Shown: positions 22,130 to 36,574, numbered from the stretch's first letter. The stretch: DNA of 52,979 nt from Bacteroidota bacterium (GCA_018267915.1 JAFDXN010000015.1:1-52979); one strand, 5' to 3'. The notes: generated by a model not told the origin, from the sequence alone. Made by a program: numbers and translations.

Positions 22130-25100
22130 CGCATAGCCGTATATTCCATGTAGCATTTTGAGGGAGGCCTAGGCATCGAGCTAAGGCGGGCGCACGAGGA
22201 AGCGAAAGGGTCGCCAAGGTTATAGACCGATGAGGCGACCGTACCCGCGCAGTAGTCAGTTTAAAACTTGTTGGGGCGCGTAAACCCCCCTTTGGGGGGC
22301 CGCGCACAAGGGACGCGAGCGGAAAACCGCAGCAATATGCGCATCGCGCCCGGCCGCCTTGCCCAACTTAAGGGCGCGCGTGTGGCCGGACCGCGCCCAT
22401 CTCCTCCGTAGCGCCGGTCGGCGGCTCGGGATGAGCGCCGCCGCGCCCGGTCGGGGTGGGCAGCTGGTGTGGGTCGCAGCCGGGCTGGTGATGGAATCCC
22501 GGGTGAAGCGAAGCAACGTACTAACCCGAGGGAAAGAAAAGAGTAATTGACGCCGCTAGTAGTGGCGAGCGAAAGCGGCGGGGGGCGGAAGCCCCCTTAG
22601 ATAAAAGCCCCAGGCGCGAGCGAGAAGGGAGTAGCCACGAGCGAAAGCGGCGCATTGCGGAGAAATCAAGCCTGTCCGGGAGTGGACGGCCGCCCGCTTC
22701 GCGGGAGGAGTATGCTGACCTCGACAAAGCCCGATAGTCCAGGTGTGGTGAGGGTGTAGAAGGGGGGCTGCCCCCGCGTTGTTGGCGCCATAGAGGGTGC
22801 GTGTGTAGTCCCGTTAGTCTGCGAAGAGGCGCGCGCACATAGCCGTGGTGGCGTAGCGCGGCTAGCCCGGGAGGGCGCCGCGCGAAGTGTCTTCTCGCGC
22901 CGCAATGAGTAAGGCGCCGAAAGATAACGTGCCTGAATGAAGGCCTTACCGAGGGCCAAGGCTTGGATACAACTCGATGACCGATAGTGAACAAAGTACC
23001 GCGAGGGAAAGGTGAAAAAGCGCGCCGATAGGCCCTTAAAAGAACCCGAAATCGAAATGCTTTTATACCTGTTATAGACGTTTAGTCATATTAACGTGCC
23101 TTTTGCATAATGATCTGGGGAGTTAATTGGAGTGGCGAGGTTAATCCGTTAGGTGGAGCCCAAGCGAAAGCGAGTCTTAACAAAAAGGCTTTAAGTCACT
23201 TTAATTAAACCCGAAGCCGGGCGATCTAATTTTGGCCAGGGTGATGCGTACGACCTACGTGAAGGCCCGAACTCGTGAATGTTGCAATATTCTGAGACGA
23301 GCTGAGATTAGCTGAGAAAAACCAACCAGGCCCGGGGATAGCTGGTTCTCCGCGAAATCTATTTGAGTAGAGGGCCGTCGTTCTTAAGAAGCCGAAATTC
23401 TTCTCCGCCGTCGCCGGCGACAAGAATACCGCGAACAAGCCCCTTTAACGCCGCGAGTGGCAAGCTGCCCGACGCCGCCGCACCGGAGCTTCCTACCGTG
23501 GAAGAGGTTATAGCCGACGATGTTTTCCGGGGGAGGCTTTAACTGGCGGCTGAGGAGCGGCCGTGGTCGGGGGCGCTTCCGCGCCCGCACAGCCCTTGCC
23601 GGGGTACCGCGGGTCACCTTCATGCCGGAGCGCTTAGTGGCCCAAGGGCGCTACGCGCGGACGAGGCGCGAAGAGCTGTAGGCTTTTATATGGATAGGTA
23701 AAGCGTAACCGCCTGAGAATGAACGTGAGGGCACTTCTGCCCCCGAATTAATGTTAGGCGAGCTAAGAATTGTCCAAAGACGGTACACGGACTTTCGGTG
23801 ATAAGGCCGATAGTCAAGAGGGAAACAGCCCTCAGCCTTCTCTAAGGTCTGAAACGACAGGCGCGAGTGAGTAAATCCGTTTTGTCGCGAAAATCGTTCT
23901 AACTGATCTTGGTACTTGTAGGAGCTGCGTTTTTACCCGAAATAGACACATACTTAAGTACCTAATGTAAGCTTCACTGCGGCTAATGTATTAAAGAAAG
24001 CTTACGAGCTCGTAGACGTATTTGTGGTCCAAGGCGGAGTCATATTAATGCAGGCTAACGCTGTCGACCGAAGAGGGGCATGGCACCTGCCGGCGATCCG
24101 GCTTTAGTCCCCAGCCGAGTACGGGTGTGGCCCAGGCCCCCCCGGCTCGCGTTTGGATGGATGCGAAGTCCGGCAACTGAAGGCGGTGCCGTGGTAGCGG
24201 AGCATTTAGTGGAAGCAAATTGCATATAGTTAGAAATTTAAGTTTACTAAAGAGAGTATCCCTGAATCTGTAGTAATTAAATACCTATGCCCAATTAGGT
24301 ATCGCCGTAAGCTCAAAGTTTTTCGGGCCATTATTAAAAACCCGAAGTAATCCGGTTCTTAAGGCAAACCCGACAGGGTTAACCGATAGCGAACTAGCCA
24401 AACGAATAAAGATATGGTTCTTATGCGCCTTGAGGTCGGGTATATCCGCAGGCGGCCGGGATTAACCAACTAGGGGTGCCCGTCTTCAGCTAAGGGGGGG
24501 CGGGGGGAACGCCGCGAACGGTTTTACCGCTCTGTTGCTGTTTAGGATTGAATCATAAGTGTTAAGCTTTGGTTCTAGAAGAGCATGCCCGGCTATGGAA
24601 ATGGGGTGGACCTCTTGCGCCAGGCCGGGCCTTAAATAGCCCGAGTCTGGCGTGGCGATAAATAGGGCTTGTTCTTTAGGCGGTGCGCGCGGTCTCGCTT
24701 TGCGGGCCGTGCTCCGCGCTTGTTCAAGCTCTCGTTGTAACCGTACTTAGGCCGCCACAGGTGAGCTGGTATAAGAGTACTAAGGCGTGAAATAATAGTG
24801 CTCAAGGAACTCGGCAAATTGACCCCGTAACTTTGGAAGAAGGGGGCCAGCGGGGCGACCGTAGGCCCCATGAACTGGAGCATTGAATAGGGAGGGGTGA
24901 CTGTTTATTAAAATCACAAGACTTTGCCAAGTTGTAAAATGATGTATTAAGTCTGACTACCTGTCCGGCGCCATAAAACAAACTTGGGGATGTTTTACTG
25001 GCATTCCTATTGAAGTAATGGCAAGCGACGGCTGTATAACTGACGGTCCTAAGGTAGCTTAATTGACGGCCGTTAATTGCGGTCTCTGGGAGCGGTTTAA

Positions 25101-26069
25101 CAACTCTTCCACTGTCTCGAGCACTACTTCTACTACTTAGAAAACCCCGTGAAGATGCGGGGTAGTCGCGATGGTAAGGAGAGCCCCTATGCGCCTTTAC
25201 TAGCGTCTTCCACAGTTACCGCAGCGGCATTACCGAGAATAGGTGGAAGCGTCATCACATTTATTTTTCAGGACTTAAAGCACGTGCCGGTGTCATACTA
25301 CCTTGTGCTGGTTGCGGCGTACTAGGTCGCGGAGTGCGTAGCTTCCGTACCGAAAGCGTGGATGATTTGTAGTTTAACTGGGGCGGTCTCTTCCGAAATA
25401 GTATCGAAAGTACGCAAATCTAAGACAAGTTCAAAAAAGGTTGAGTGTAATGGCAAAAACTTGTTTGACTGCTAAATTTACCAATTGCGCAGGGATGGTC
25501 CAATCGGCATGGATGGTTTCCGGGCCCATGTGAAAAACCACATCTGGACTGTCGGTCATAATGAACCAGAGGTTGACTTTCGGAAGCTTCCTCTGATTAT
25601 TGGAGAAGGTTGCTAGGGATAACAGGCTGATCACACCTTAGCGCCCAAAGCGAGGGGGTGGTTTGGCACCTCGGTGTCGTCTCGTCGCATCCTGGGGGTG
25701 GAAAAGCTCCCAAGGGTTAGTCTGTCCTACTATTAATGCGGCCCGTGAGATGGGTTTAGAACGTTGCAAAACAGTTCGGATCCTATATGTCGTGACTGGA
25801 GAGACTCAGGGAAATACTTCTTTGTACGAGAGGAACGGGTTAGTTGTCAGCCTATGGTAAACCGGTTGTTGGGCCGAGCCTGGCATTGCCGGGTAGCTAA
25901 GCTGGTAGGCGAATAAGTGGATGCGTTTAGCAAAAATTCACGAAGTCGTGCTCTTGCGTCTCTAATGCGAATGATGTAGAAGATTACTACTTAAGATCTA
26001 AAATAGGCTACCATGTGCAAGCGGGGAAAGTCGTGCAGCTTTGCAGTACTAACTTCATTCAAGAATAAA
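22130..26069 (+). rRNA. rnl: large subunit ribosomal RNA
   Basis: About 3.9 kb. Landmarks in order: GGCCTAGGCATCGAG (~22167, equals the GAUGCCUUGGCA region near the 5' end), GTACCGCGAGGGAAAGGTGAA (~22998, domain I), ACGGTCCTAAGGTAGC (25045, domain IV), TAACAGGCTGATCAC (25619, domain V), AGTACGAGAGGAACGGG (25824, sarcin-ricin loop) and a 3' domain ending near GTACTAACTTC. The bacterial-like core is complete and collinear, so I see no introns or fragmentation. Variable regions are enlarged and GC-rich. Both ends are estimates, the 5' end to within about 50 bases. Confidence 0.92.
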
Positions 26070-27099
26070 CGGCTACTTTACGTATATACACGCGCGCCTA
26101 ATGGCGCGTTATTTGGCCGGCGACGGCGAAGGCGAGGATCGTGAGCTCCGCAGGAAGGTGGACGCGATCCCTCCTCAGCCTCGCCGCGCCTTTGCTACTT
26201 TAAATATTTACGGACTCTAAGGAAATTTGCCCGGGACGCCCAGCCTTATACTAATTAGGTGCGGCGGACCTGGGTGATAGTTTAGAAACACGCGGTGGGC
26301 TTAATTTGCTCTACCACCGCCCGCAGATTCAACCCGCTTTGAAGAAAAGGCGCCCGCGGCGCACAAGCATGTGAACGCAAAACCACTCTCGGTATCTACT
26401 TGTTTTTCTTAGCTAAGGCGAGATACATTTAGAATTGCGGTTTCCGGTTTGGTGCGAGAGGGAAAGCCCTCGGTGTTTTCACAGCCGCATGCGGACCCCG
26501 CTCTGGTGATCGGGGGAGGCTTTCTTGGTAAAGGGAGCTCTTCTCAGAGATACGCGAGTCGGTAGGTGCGCCACAAGTTTAAGAATACGTGCCGCAGGCA
26601 CGTACATATTTACTTGGCGGCAATTTTTGGCGCTCGCCGAGGCGTTTGCCTGGGCGTATTTTGGGGGCAGATCAAGATCCGACTCGCGTCAACGCGAGGT
26701 CGGTACTTTCGTTCCCATCTTTGGCAGAACGTTTCTAGCTAACGGGGCGGGTACACAAAAGTTTAAAGGAGGGTAGAGCAGCCATAAATAGGGTGAAAAC
26801 CCGAAGCGTGGGCCGCGCGCGTTACTATCTTATCGTTTTTTTGCAATTCGTGTGATTTTTTTGTAATGCTGGGTAGTTTTCCAAGTGCTTAGCTACTCCA
26901 GCGCTGCGCCCGAAAGGGGGGCGCGGCGGCGTAGAGAAGCATTCGCTTCGGACGCCCCGTTCAACTTAGTATGACTTAAGTTTATAATGCTATTTTAGCA
27001 GCCGCGTGGCAAGCGCCCGTGGGCTAATTATGATTTGGGTAGAAATGGTGGAATAGCCCCGGTAACGGCGCGGTAGGTCCGCGCCGCGAAAGGGCACCT
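26070..27099 (+). other. 1-kb spacer between rRNAs, rich in stem-loops
   Basis: No convincing gene. Visible structure: a stem closing 26131-26185 (GGCGAGG...CCTCGCC), GCGGTGG/CCACCGC at 26292-26320, GAGGG-AAAG-CCCTC at 26458-26471, a perfect ACGTGCC-GCA-GGCACGT at 26587-26603, and an 11-pair stem at 26679-26703. The density of hairpins suggests a structured RNA or processing signals. I looked for 5S rRNA consensus (CCGAACUC region) and tRNA arms and did not find them. An ORF at 26525-26776 has no support. Confidence 0.45.
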
Positions 27100-29195
27100 T
27101 TTTACTATACTAATGGGTTGTTATTCCTGGCAAGGAATGAATGCGTCGAATTGAGTGTTGACGGCATAAGTCGAGCGGCGAGAGCTTTCAGCCTTTAAGT
27201 AGGCTGTTTATATAGCAGACGCAGCGGCGAGCTGGCGCGGAATGGGAGATTGCCGACCCACTGGTAGCGGTAAATCCGACTATAAAAGAATCCGTGGCGT
27301 CCTAAGCTGCGCCATAGGATAGAAAGATTGAATCGCCAGCGGGCGGGTTGACCTCGGATTATGTTTGACGGCTAGGTAACGGCTAAACCGTGACTAATCC
27401 GTAGCAGGTTTGGAATGAACGCACTGCCGCATTAGGACTTAAAACGGCCTAATAACTCCCATTTTGGGGGAATTCTGTCTGGGATACTGGGCAATGGGGG
27501 AAACCCTAACCCGGCTTAATTCGTGGGTGATTTGACAGCCGATAGGGTTGTAAAACCTGATGGGGGATAATCCAATAATGACTTTTCCCTTGTTAGCCCC
27601 GACCAACTCTGTGCCAGCAGTCGCGGCTAGACAGAGGGGGCGAGTGTTATTCTGTATGAATTGGCGTAAAGAGTGTGTAGGCTGTGGGCGCGGGGGAGAA
27701 AAAATACTGTGTGAGATATTGCAGTAATAAACCTAACCGACCCTCTTGAATTGCGGGGAAGTAGGGGGAATTTTGTGTCTAGAATATTTAAGCACTGGAA
27801 ACACAAAGGTATGCCGGAGATTTAGATGCCTTGCTGTACGCAATTGACGCTGAGACACGAAAGTGCGGGGATCAAATGGGATTCGATACCCCAGTAGTCC
27901 GCACCGACAACTATGATTATTAAGTTTCGGGGCAAATAGGCCTCTGAACTGATGCTTACGCGTTAAGTAATCCGCCTGGGGAGTACACTGGGAGTGAAAC
28001 TTAAAGGAGGTGGCTGTGACGCTTTTGAAGCCGTGGCGCATGCTTTGTAAATCGAGGATACACGCAAATCTTACCAACCTTATTCATTAATCTGATAGTG
28101 GAAATGGCGCCTGCGAAGGGGAATACCATTAAGTCGAGTGGTGTAATTGTAAGGCGGCTGTTTAAAAAAGTTTTTTTTAGAAGGAAGGCGTATTTAAAAG
28201 AGTCTTGGTTGGCCTCTTGGTAGGGGGCGTGTGCCTTGAAGTTCTTGTGCGCCGGATCTCTTTAGAAAACCGCCGCGCTTCGAATCATTTGACTTTAAAC
28301 GCTATCATTAGGGTGCTGCATGGTTGTCGTCAGCCTGTGCCGTGATGTGTTGCGGTAAAGCCGCATTAACGGGCATAATCCCGGCCCCATGTTAAACGCA
28401 TCTGCATTGTTGCCGTTTTTCTAAACGGCCTTGCTTATGCCTCTAGTACTTGGGGAACTACAGGCCCTGCTTCGCCCGCCTTGGCGCGGGTAGCGGGCCG
28501 ATTGTTTATTTAGGGACTACGTCAAATCTCATGGCCCTTATAGGTTGGGCTAATAGTGTGCGACAGAGGGGTTTACAATGGGTGGCAATGGGTTAATCCT
28601 GAGCAAATCCTTAAAAAACCTAGGGGTACCGATTGCCGGCTGGAACTCGCGGGCATGAAGGAGGAATGGCTAGTAATCGCAAATCACTAGGTTGCGGTGA
28701 ATGTAGCTGAGGTCATGTACACGTCGCCCGTCGTGCCTAGAGAGCTCCTTGGATTAAAGACGGGAATGGTTCACTTGTCTCGAATAGCCGTTTTAACGTT
28801 TTTCAAACGTACATCTTTGGCGGCCGGCCCCTAGTCGGGCCGGCGACACAACTTAACCCGTTTAACTCTGTGAGCCGCGGGGCAAAACCAGAGGCTAAAT
28901 ACGTAAGGACCGAATCAAAGGTCCCCACCAATGGGGGGGGGCGCGCTTTTGACCCCCTAAAAAGGGCGATTGCGTCTGCAGTATGGGGCGACTGGCGCCT
29001 GAATTTTAGAAGCACGTGCGGCTGCGGCCGCGCCTCTGCAACTTTAAAACGGCCGGTTACCCTCCCCTATGGCCGAAGACTGGCACATCTTGACACTTAT
29101 AAGGAATCGGGTCTTGTCATCCGACTGAGGGGTAATCACCTGATGGCGAAGTCGTAACAAGGTAACCGTACGGGAACGTGCGGTTGGAGTAGAGA
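27100..29195 (+). rRNA. rns: small subunit ribosomal RNA
   Basis: About 2.1 kb. Landmarks in order: CGGCATAAGTCGAGCGG (~27162, helix 6 region), GTGCCAGCAGTCGCGG (27611, the 530 loop with one change from the universal GCCGCGG), ATTCGATACCCCAGTAGTCC (27881, 790 loop), AAACTTAAAGGAGGTGGC (27998, 910 region), CATGGTTGTCGTCAGC (28319, 1050 region), GTACACGTCGCCCGTCGTG (28717, decoding region) and GAAGTCGTAACAAGGTAACC (29147). Helix 44 is greatly extended (28740-29140). The 3' end after GGTTGGAGTA lacks the CCUCC anti-Shine-Dalgarno. The 5' end is estimated from TTGTTATTCCTGGCA matching the GUUUGAUCAUGGCUC region. Confidence 0.92.
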
Positions 29196-29355
29196 ATTTT
29201 ATTTGAGGCTTAAGCGCCCATTGGCGGCTTATGCACCAAAGCTCATTGAACGGGGCTGTCTTGCGGGTTGTATAGAAGGATGAAAGTTATTTGTGTTTTA
29301 GCTCGGCGCGTTGTTGTTTTTAGGCCGGCCGCGCAGCCGTGAAAAGGGCAGAGCT

Positions 29356-29429
29356 GGGGCGGTGCCAGACTTTGGTAATGGGCTTGTTTTGAAAACAATC
29401 ATATGTGGGTTCAAATCCCACCCGCCTCT
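29356..29429 (+). tRNA. trnS: tRNA-Ser (anticodon UGA), short variable arm
   Basis: Acceptor GGGGCGG with CCGCCTC, anticodon loop TTTGAAA (UGA), T stem GTGGG/CCCAC with loop TTCAAAT. The variable region is only about five bases, although serine tRNAs normally have a long one. The first anticodon-stem pair is mismatched. Assignment follows the anticodon. Confidence 0.8.
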
Positions 29430-29493
29430 TTCTGCAGCACGCGCGGTTGCTTTTTAGCCTGGCATCGCGCGCGATCCGGCCGGCGTGTAATAA

Positions 29494-29566
29494 TGGGGTG
29501 TCGTCTAACCCGGTAGGACAGCGGCCTTTGGACCCGCTAATGCGAGTTCAAATCTCGCCGCCCCAG
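29494..29566 (+). tRNA. trnQ: tRNA-Gln (anticodon UUG)
   Basis: Acceptor TGGGGTG with CGCCCCA, anticodon loop CTTTGGA (UUG), T stem GCGAG/CTCGC with loop TTCAAAT. One mismatch at the bottom of the anticodon stem. Confidence 0.9.
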
Positions 29567-29644
29567 CCCCTTAAACTTGATTTTATCACGAAGGCGGGGG
29601 CTTTACTCTAGGTGTGGAGGTGAGTGGCGGCATAACTCGCGCGA

Positions 29645-29716
29645 GGAGGAGAAGCCAACCGGCGCGGCACTCGACTGTAAATCGATAGAGAGTAGGTTCA
29701 ATTCCTGCCTCCTCCA
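29645..29716 (+). tRNA. trnY: tRNA-Tyr (anticodon GUA)
   Basis: Acceptor GGAGGAG with CTCCTCC, anticodon loop CTGTAAA (GUA), D arm GCCAACCGGCGCGGC, T loop TTCAATT. The variable arm is short, as in many mitochondrial Tyr tRNAs. Confidence 0.92.
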
Positions 29717-29780
29717 CGCAAATATATAAATATATACATACGTATTTCGCCGCACCCCTGGTGCGTTTCGCCGGCTTAGG

Positions 29781-29854
29781 GGCCTGGTGGTGAAATTGGT
29801 AAACACGGTTGACTCAAAATCAATTATGTAGGGGTTCGAGTCCCCTCCAGGTCA
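29781..29854 (+). tRNA. trnL: tRNA-Leu (anticodon CAA), short variable arm
   Basis: Acceptor GGCCTGG with CCAGGTC, anticodon stem GTTGA/TCAAT with loop CTCAAAA (CAA), T stem AGGGG/CCCCT. The variable region is five bases, unusual for Leu. It reads UUG; no tRNA with UAA anticodon was seen for UUA. Confidence 0.87.
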
Positions 29855-29988
29855 CTTACCTCTGCAAATATTTTATGAGGCGCTCGCGCCGAAAACTATT
29901 CTCGGCCTTTCAAGGTGCCGCCACGTATGCGGCGGTGCTTTGACGAGCTATTTTTTGGTAGCTTTGCTTTTAGGCCCGAGTTGTATAC

Positions 29989-30061
29989 GGCGACGTGTTG
30001 TAGCCCGGTAACATCCTGGACTCATTATCCAGCGTCGCAGGTTCAATTCCTGCCGTCGCCT
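29989..30061 (+). tRNA. trnM: tRNA with anticodon CAU (Met), copy 1
   Basis: Acceptor GGCGACG with CGTCGCC, anticodon stem CTGGA/TCCAG with loop CTCATTA (CAU), T stem GCAGG/CCTGC. It lacks the bacterial initiator hallmarks (GGG/CCC in the anticodon stem, mismatched 1-72 pair). See the second CAU tRNA at 30510. Confidence 0.88.
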
Positions 30062-30136
30062 TTTCGAGTTCGATTTTAAGCGTGGCGGGCGTAAAGCGCG
30101 GCTCCGCTGCCGCGGCTTTACAAACCGCTAAAAATA

Positions 30137-30210
30137 GGCCCTGTCGTCTAGTTTGGTTAGGACGGCGCACTTTCAATGCGCTAACATAGGTTCAAATCCT
30201 ATCAGGGCCG
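30137..30210 (+). tRNA. trnE: tRNA-Glu (anticodon UUC)
   Basis: Acceptor GGCCCTG with CAGGGCC, anticodon stem GCGCA/TGCGC with loop CTTTCAA (UUC), T stem ATAGG/CCTAT. Fully paired. Confidence 0.94.
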
Positions 30211-30296
30211 ATAATTTTTCAATAGTGGAATTTCGCGCCGCGTTAAAATGGGCTTAGGCGTGACAACGCCTTTAGTCCGCGTGCGCGGCCTTTAAA

Positions 30297-30368
30297 GGGC
30301 CCGTAGTTTAATTGGCAGAACGGTCGCCTGATAAGTGTCTAGTACTGGTTCGATTCCAGTCGGGCCCA
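30297..30368 (+). tRNA. trnI: tRNA-Ile (anticodon GAU)
   Basis: Acceptor GGGCCCG with CGGGCCC, anticodon loop CTGATAA (GAU), T stem ACTGG/CCAGT with loop TTCGATT. The anticodon stem has one mismatch and a G-U pair. Confidence 0.9.
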
Positions 30369-30419
30369 CCGCACGTCTGGGCGCATTGCGGTAGCTTTAT
30401 TGCAGCTTCACTACTGAGC

Positions 30420-30490
30420 GGGAGTGTAGTTTAATGGCAGAACGGAGGACTTTTAATCCTTTTGTCTGGGTTCGATCCCCGGCACTCTCA
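30420..30490 (+). tRNA. trnK: tRNA-Lys (anticodon UUU)
   Basis: Acceptor GGGAGTG with CACTCTC, anticodon stem GAGGA/TCCTT with loop CTTTTAA (UUU), T loop TTCGATC. Its D arm resembles that of tRNA-Lys(CUU) at 20821, so the pair may be a duplication. Confidence 0.92.
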
Positions 30491-30509
30491 CGTGCCCTCA
30501 GTTGCGGTG

Positions 30510-30582
30510 GGGTCTATAGTTTAATTGGCTAGAACGGGTCGCTCATGACGACTTTGTGCTGGTTCGAGTCCGGCTAGACTCA
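30510..30582 (+). tRNA. trnM: tRNA with anticodon CAU (Met or lysidine-type Ile), copy 2
   Basis: Acceptor GGGTCTA with TAGACTC, anticodon stem GGTCG/CGACT with loop CTCATGA (CAU), T stem GCTGG/CCGGC. AUA codons are common in this genome and the only Ile tRNA seen is GAU, so one of the two CAU tRNAs could be a tRNA-Ile modified to read AUA. Confidence 0.88.
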
Positions 30583-30827
30583 TATATATTTACATATATA
30601 TATCTCACTTTTAAGCGCCGTTCCCTGGACACTTGCCGTCGAATCCGGCAGGGTTTTTTTATTTAAAGGTGCCCCGTAGGGTTTATTTTACGATTTTGTT
30701 TTTTGCTCTAAAAAAAGAAGCTGCGCGCGGCTTTAGTCTCGGCGGCCCGCGCCGCCTGGTAACGGGATACCTAGGTCGAGATATTTAATTAATAATTGCC
30801 GCATTTATACCTTAATTCAATCTGACA

Positions 30828-31064
30828 ATGATTATTAATACTATCATGCTAGGAAAATTAATTGGTGCTGGACTTGCCACTATTTCACTAGCCGGTGCTG
30901 GCGTAGGGATCGGAATTGTTTTCGCCGGTTTTTTAACCGCACTTGCTAGAAACCCTAAAGACGAAAAGAAGCTTCTTTCTTACGCTCTTTTGGGATTCGC
31001 TCTGACGGAAGCAATCGCCCTGTTTGGGTTGATGGTTGCTTTCCTTATCTTATTTGGGTTTTAA
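30828..31064 (+). CDS. atp9: ATP synthase Fo subunit c
   Basis: 78 residues, ATG 30828 to TAA 31062: two membrane helices joined by the polar loop ARNPKDEKK (the RNP loop that contacts F1). The first helix has the Gly-rich [11 protein letters not shown] packing motif and the second the ion-binding carboxylate in [11 protein letters not shown]. Length and layout are standard. This subunit forms the rotor ring, working with Atp6 (gene 236 bases downstream). No UGA in the gene. Confidence 0.97.
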   Translation: MIINTIMLGKLIGAGLATISLAGAGVGIGIVFAGFLTALARNPKDEKKLLSYALLGFALTEAIALFGLMVAFLILFGF

Positions 31065-31100
31065 AACCAGTAATTCTTTGTGCCGGCGAGGCCTAAGCCA

Positions 31101-31136
31101 GCGGCCTAAAGGCCTCCCCTCAGGCCTTTAGGTTGC
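31101..31136 (+). other. long stem-loop downstream of atp9
   Basis: GCGGCCTAAAGGCC (31101-31114) pairs over 14 positions with GGCCTTTAGGTTGC (31123-31136), two of them G-U, with an eight-base loop. It sits between atp9 and tRNA-Leu and could protect or define the atp9 mRNA end. Confidence 0.5.
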
Positions 31137-31192
31137 GAAGCGCGGGTCTAGCCTAACACAAAACGCCGCCCCCGTAAGGGGCGCGGCCGCTC

Positions 31193-31266
31193 GGCCCGGT
31201 GGTGAAAATGGAAAACACGGCTGACTTAGGATCAGTTATTTGGGGGTTCGAGTCCCTCCCGGGTCA
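31193..31266 (+). tRNA. trnL: tRNA-Leu (anticodon UAG), short variable arm
   Basis: Acceptor GGCCCGG with CCGGGTC, anticodon stem GCTGA/TCAGT with loop CTTAGGA (UAG), T loop TTCGAGT. The variable region is about five bases, as in the other Leu tRNA, to which the body is very similar. It punctuates the atp9-atp6 interval, 34 bases before atp6. Confidence 0.88.
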
Positions 31267-31300
31267 AGGGCGCTCTGCGCTTTGCCTTGATATAATGTGA

Positions 31301-32281
31301 ATGCCGCGGCGTAGTCCGGCCTCGGCCGACGCGCGCTGCCGCTTTTTGTTCCACTTCAATTTTATGCCGCAACTAGATCTTTACAGCGCCCTGGTAACCT
31401 CGTTCGGTCTTTCGTCGTTCTCAATGTTAGTGATTTTCACGTGGATGTTTTTCACAGCCTTGGCGCTGGCGTTAAAACTTGTTCCGCGGTTTTCTGCAAA
31501 GGTAGTTAGCCTAGGCTTCTTGAGCTGCGGCGGAAAATTTTTTGCACGCTACTCATACGGCTTTAGCTTCTTCGTCGCGCAGGGGGATCTTTTAGAGCAA
31601 TTTATTCTCGCCGGTGTTAAATTTAACGGCGGGCAGTATTTAGTTGGGCTTTCGCTCGCTTTGGCGGGGCTTTATTTCGGAGCTAACACCTTTTCGACCC
31701 TTCTAATTGCCTTTGTCGCCGGAACAATCCGCGACCTGACTCAGGACTTAGCCGCCTACTTTTTGCGCGCGCTTTTGTTTATGTCGTCTATCGCCCTGAT
31801 TGTTTTGTTTTATAATCTTGCAGGAGTTTTACCGCTCGCCTTTACGGTTACTAGCACAATAGCCGCGCCGGCCTTTTTAGCCGTGGTGGTTTTTTTTGCT
31901 TGCTTGTTTATTTTAGTTTTAAAGTTCGGTTTTAGTCTTTTTGGGGGTTTACTGCCCCAAGGCACCAACGCAGCCATCGCCCCTTTGATCGTTTTAATTG
32001 AAATTGTATCAAACGTTGCGAAATTTTTCAGCCTGGCCGTTAGACTGTTCGCAAATATGTTTGCCGGCCACTTACTTCTTAAGGTGTTTTATGTCATTTT
32101 ATACGATTCGGCGCTTTCCCAAACCACAGGTGCGGCTTCTGCGATTACTTTTGGGACGCTTTTTCTTGTATTTTTTGTTTCACTTCTTGAGCTTATGATA
32201 GCCGCGCTACAAGCTTTCGTTTTTCTACTGCTTGTTACCCTTTACGTTAGAGAGATGGAGTTTTTTATTATTGCCCACTAA
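31301..32281 (+). CDS. atp6: ATP synthase Fo subunit a
   Basis: 326 residues from ATG 31301 to TAA 32279; ATG 31364 is an alternative start that would remove 21 residues. The conserved second half is clear: FYNLAGVLPLAFTVTSTIA (the NL.GLiPy..t.ts segment), LIVLIEIVSNVAKFFSLAVR, then RLFANMFAGHLLL with the essential helix-4 arginine, and ELMIAALQAFVFLLL near the C-terminus. It forms the proton path against the c ring. The N-terminal ~110 residues are longer than usual. It ends 13 bases before the cox1-cox2 start. Confidence 0.95.
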   Translation: MPRRSPASADARCRFLFHFNFMPQLDLYSALVTSFGLSSFSMLVIFTWMFFTALALALKLVPRFSAKVVSLGFLSCGGKFFARYSYGFSFFVAQGDLLEQFILAGVKFNGGQYLVGLSLALAGLYFGANTFSTLLIAFVAGTIRDLTQDLAAYFLRALLFMSSIALIVLFYNLAGVLPLAFTVTSTIAAPAFLAVVVFFACLFILVLKFGFSLFGGLLPQGTNAAIAPLIVLIEIVSNVAKFFSLAVRLFANMFAGHLLLKVFYVILYDSALSQTTGAASAITFGTLFLVFFVSLLELMIAALQAFVFLLLVTLYVREMEFFIIAH

Positions 32282-32294
32282 TACTGTTCAGCAA

Positions 32295-36221
<3,927 letters not shown>

Positions 36222-36574
36222 ACTCCGCAAAATAAAAAATGCAATTAAAAAAAACTGAAGACGCTACTTAGCGACATGGTTTATAGTGGCTACACTAATA
36301 CATATTTGAAATTTTATAATAGATTACTTTAAACTAGGTTAACCGAGAGCATTGAAAAAAACCACTTTACAGCGTTTCCCCATTTTCAGTAACAGCCTCT
36401 TTCGGGTGTTTGCCGACGTAAGTCGGCCCCCATTCGCCGGCCTTGGCACACGGCCGTGATTCCGCGGGGCAAATAGAGGTGTTGTAATACTCAGCCCTGG
36501 GGCGTTAACGCGCCCCTTGGGTCATTAAGGTGTCAATTAAGCTCCAAACTGCGAAAATTTAAAAAACGAGTTCA

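Noticed and set aside
22256..22994. Reverse-strand and forward ORFs inside the rRNA genes
   Set aside because: They overlap conserved LSU rRNA sequence; open frames arise from GC-rich rRNA.
26450..26570. Possible group I intron core (AATTGCGG, CAGAGATACG)
   Set aside because: The P, Q, R, S elements do not pair convincingly and LSU rRNA is already complete and uninterrupted upstream.
29147..29190. Group II intron domain V look-alike (ACCGTACGGGAACGTGCGGT)
   Set aside because: It is the normal 3' terminal hairpin of SSU rRNA following GAAGTCGTAACAAGG.
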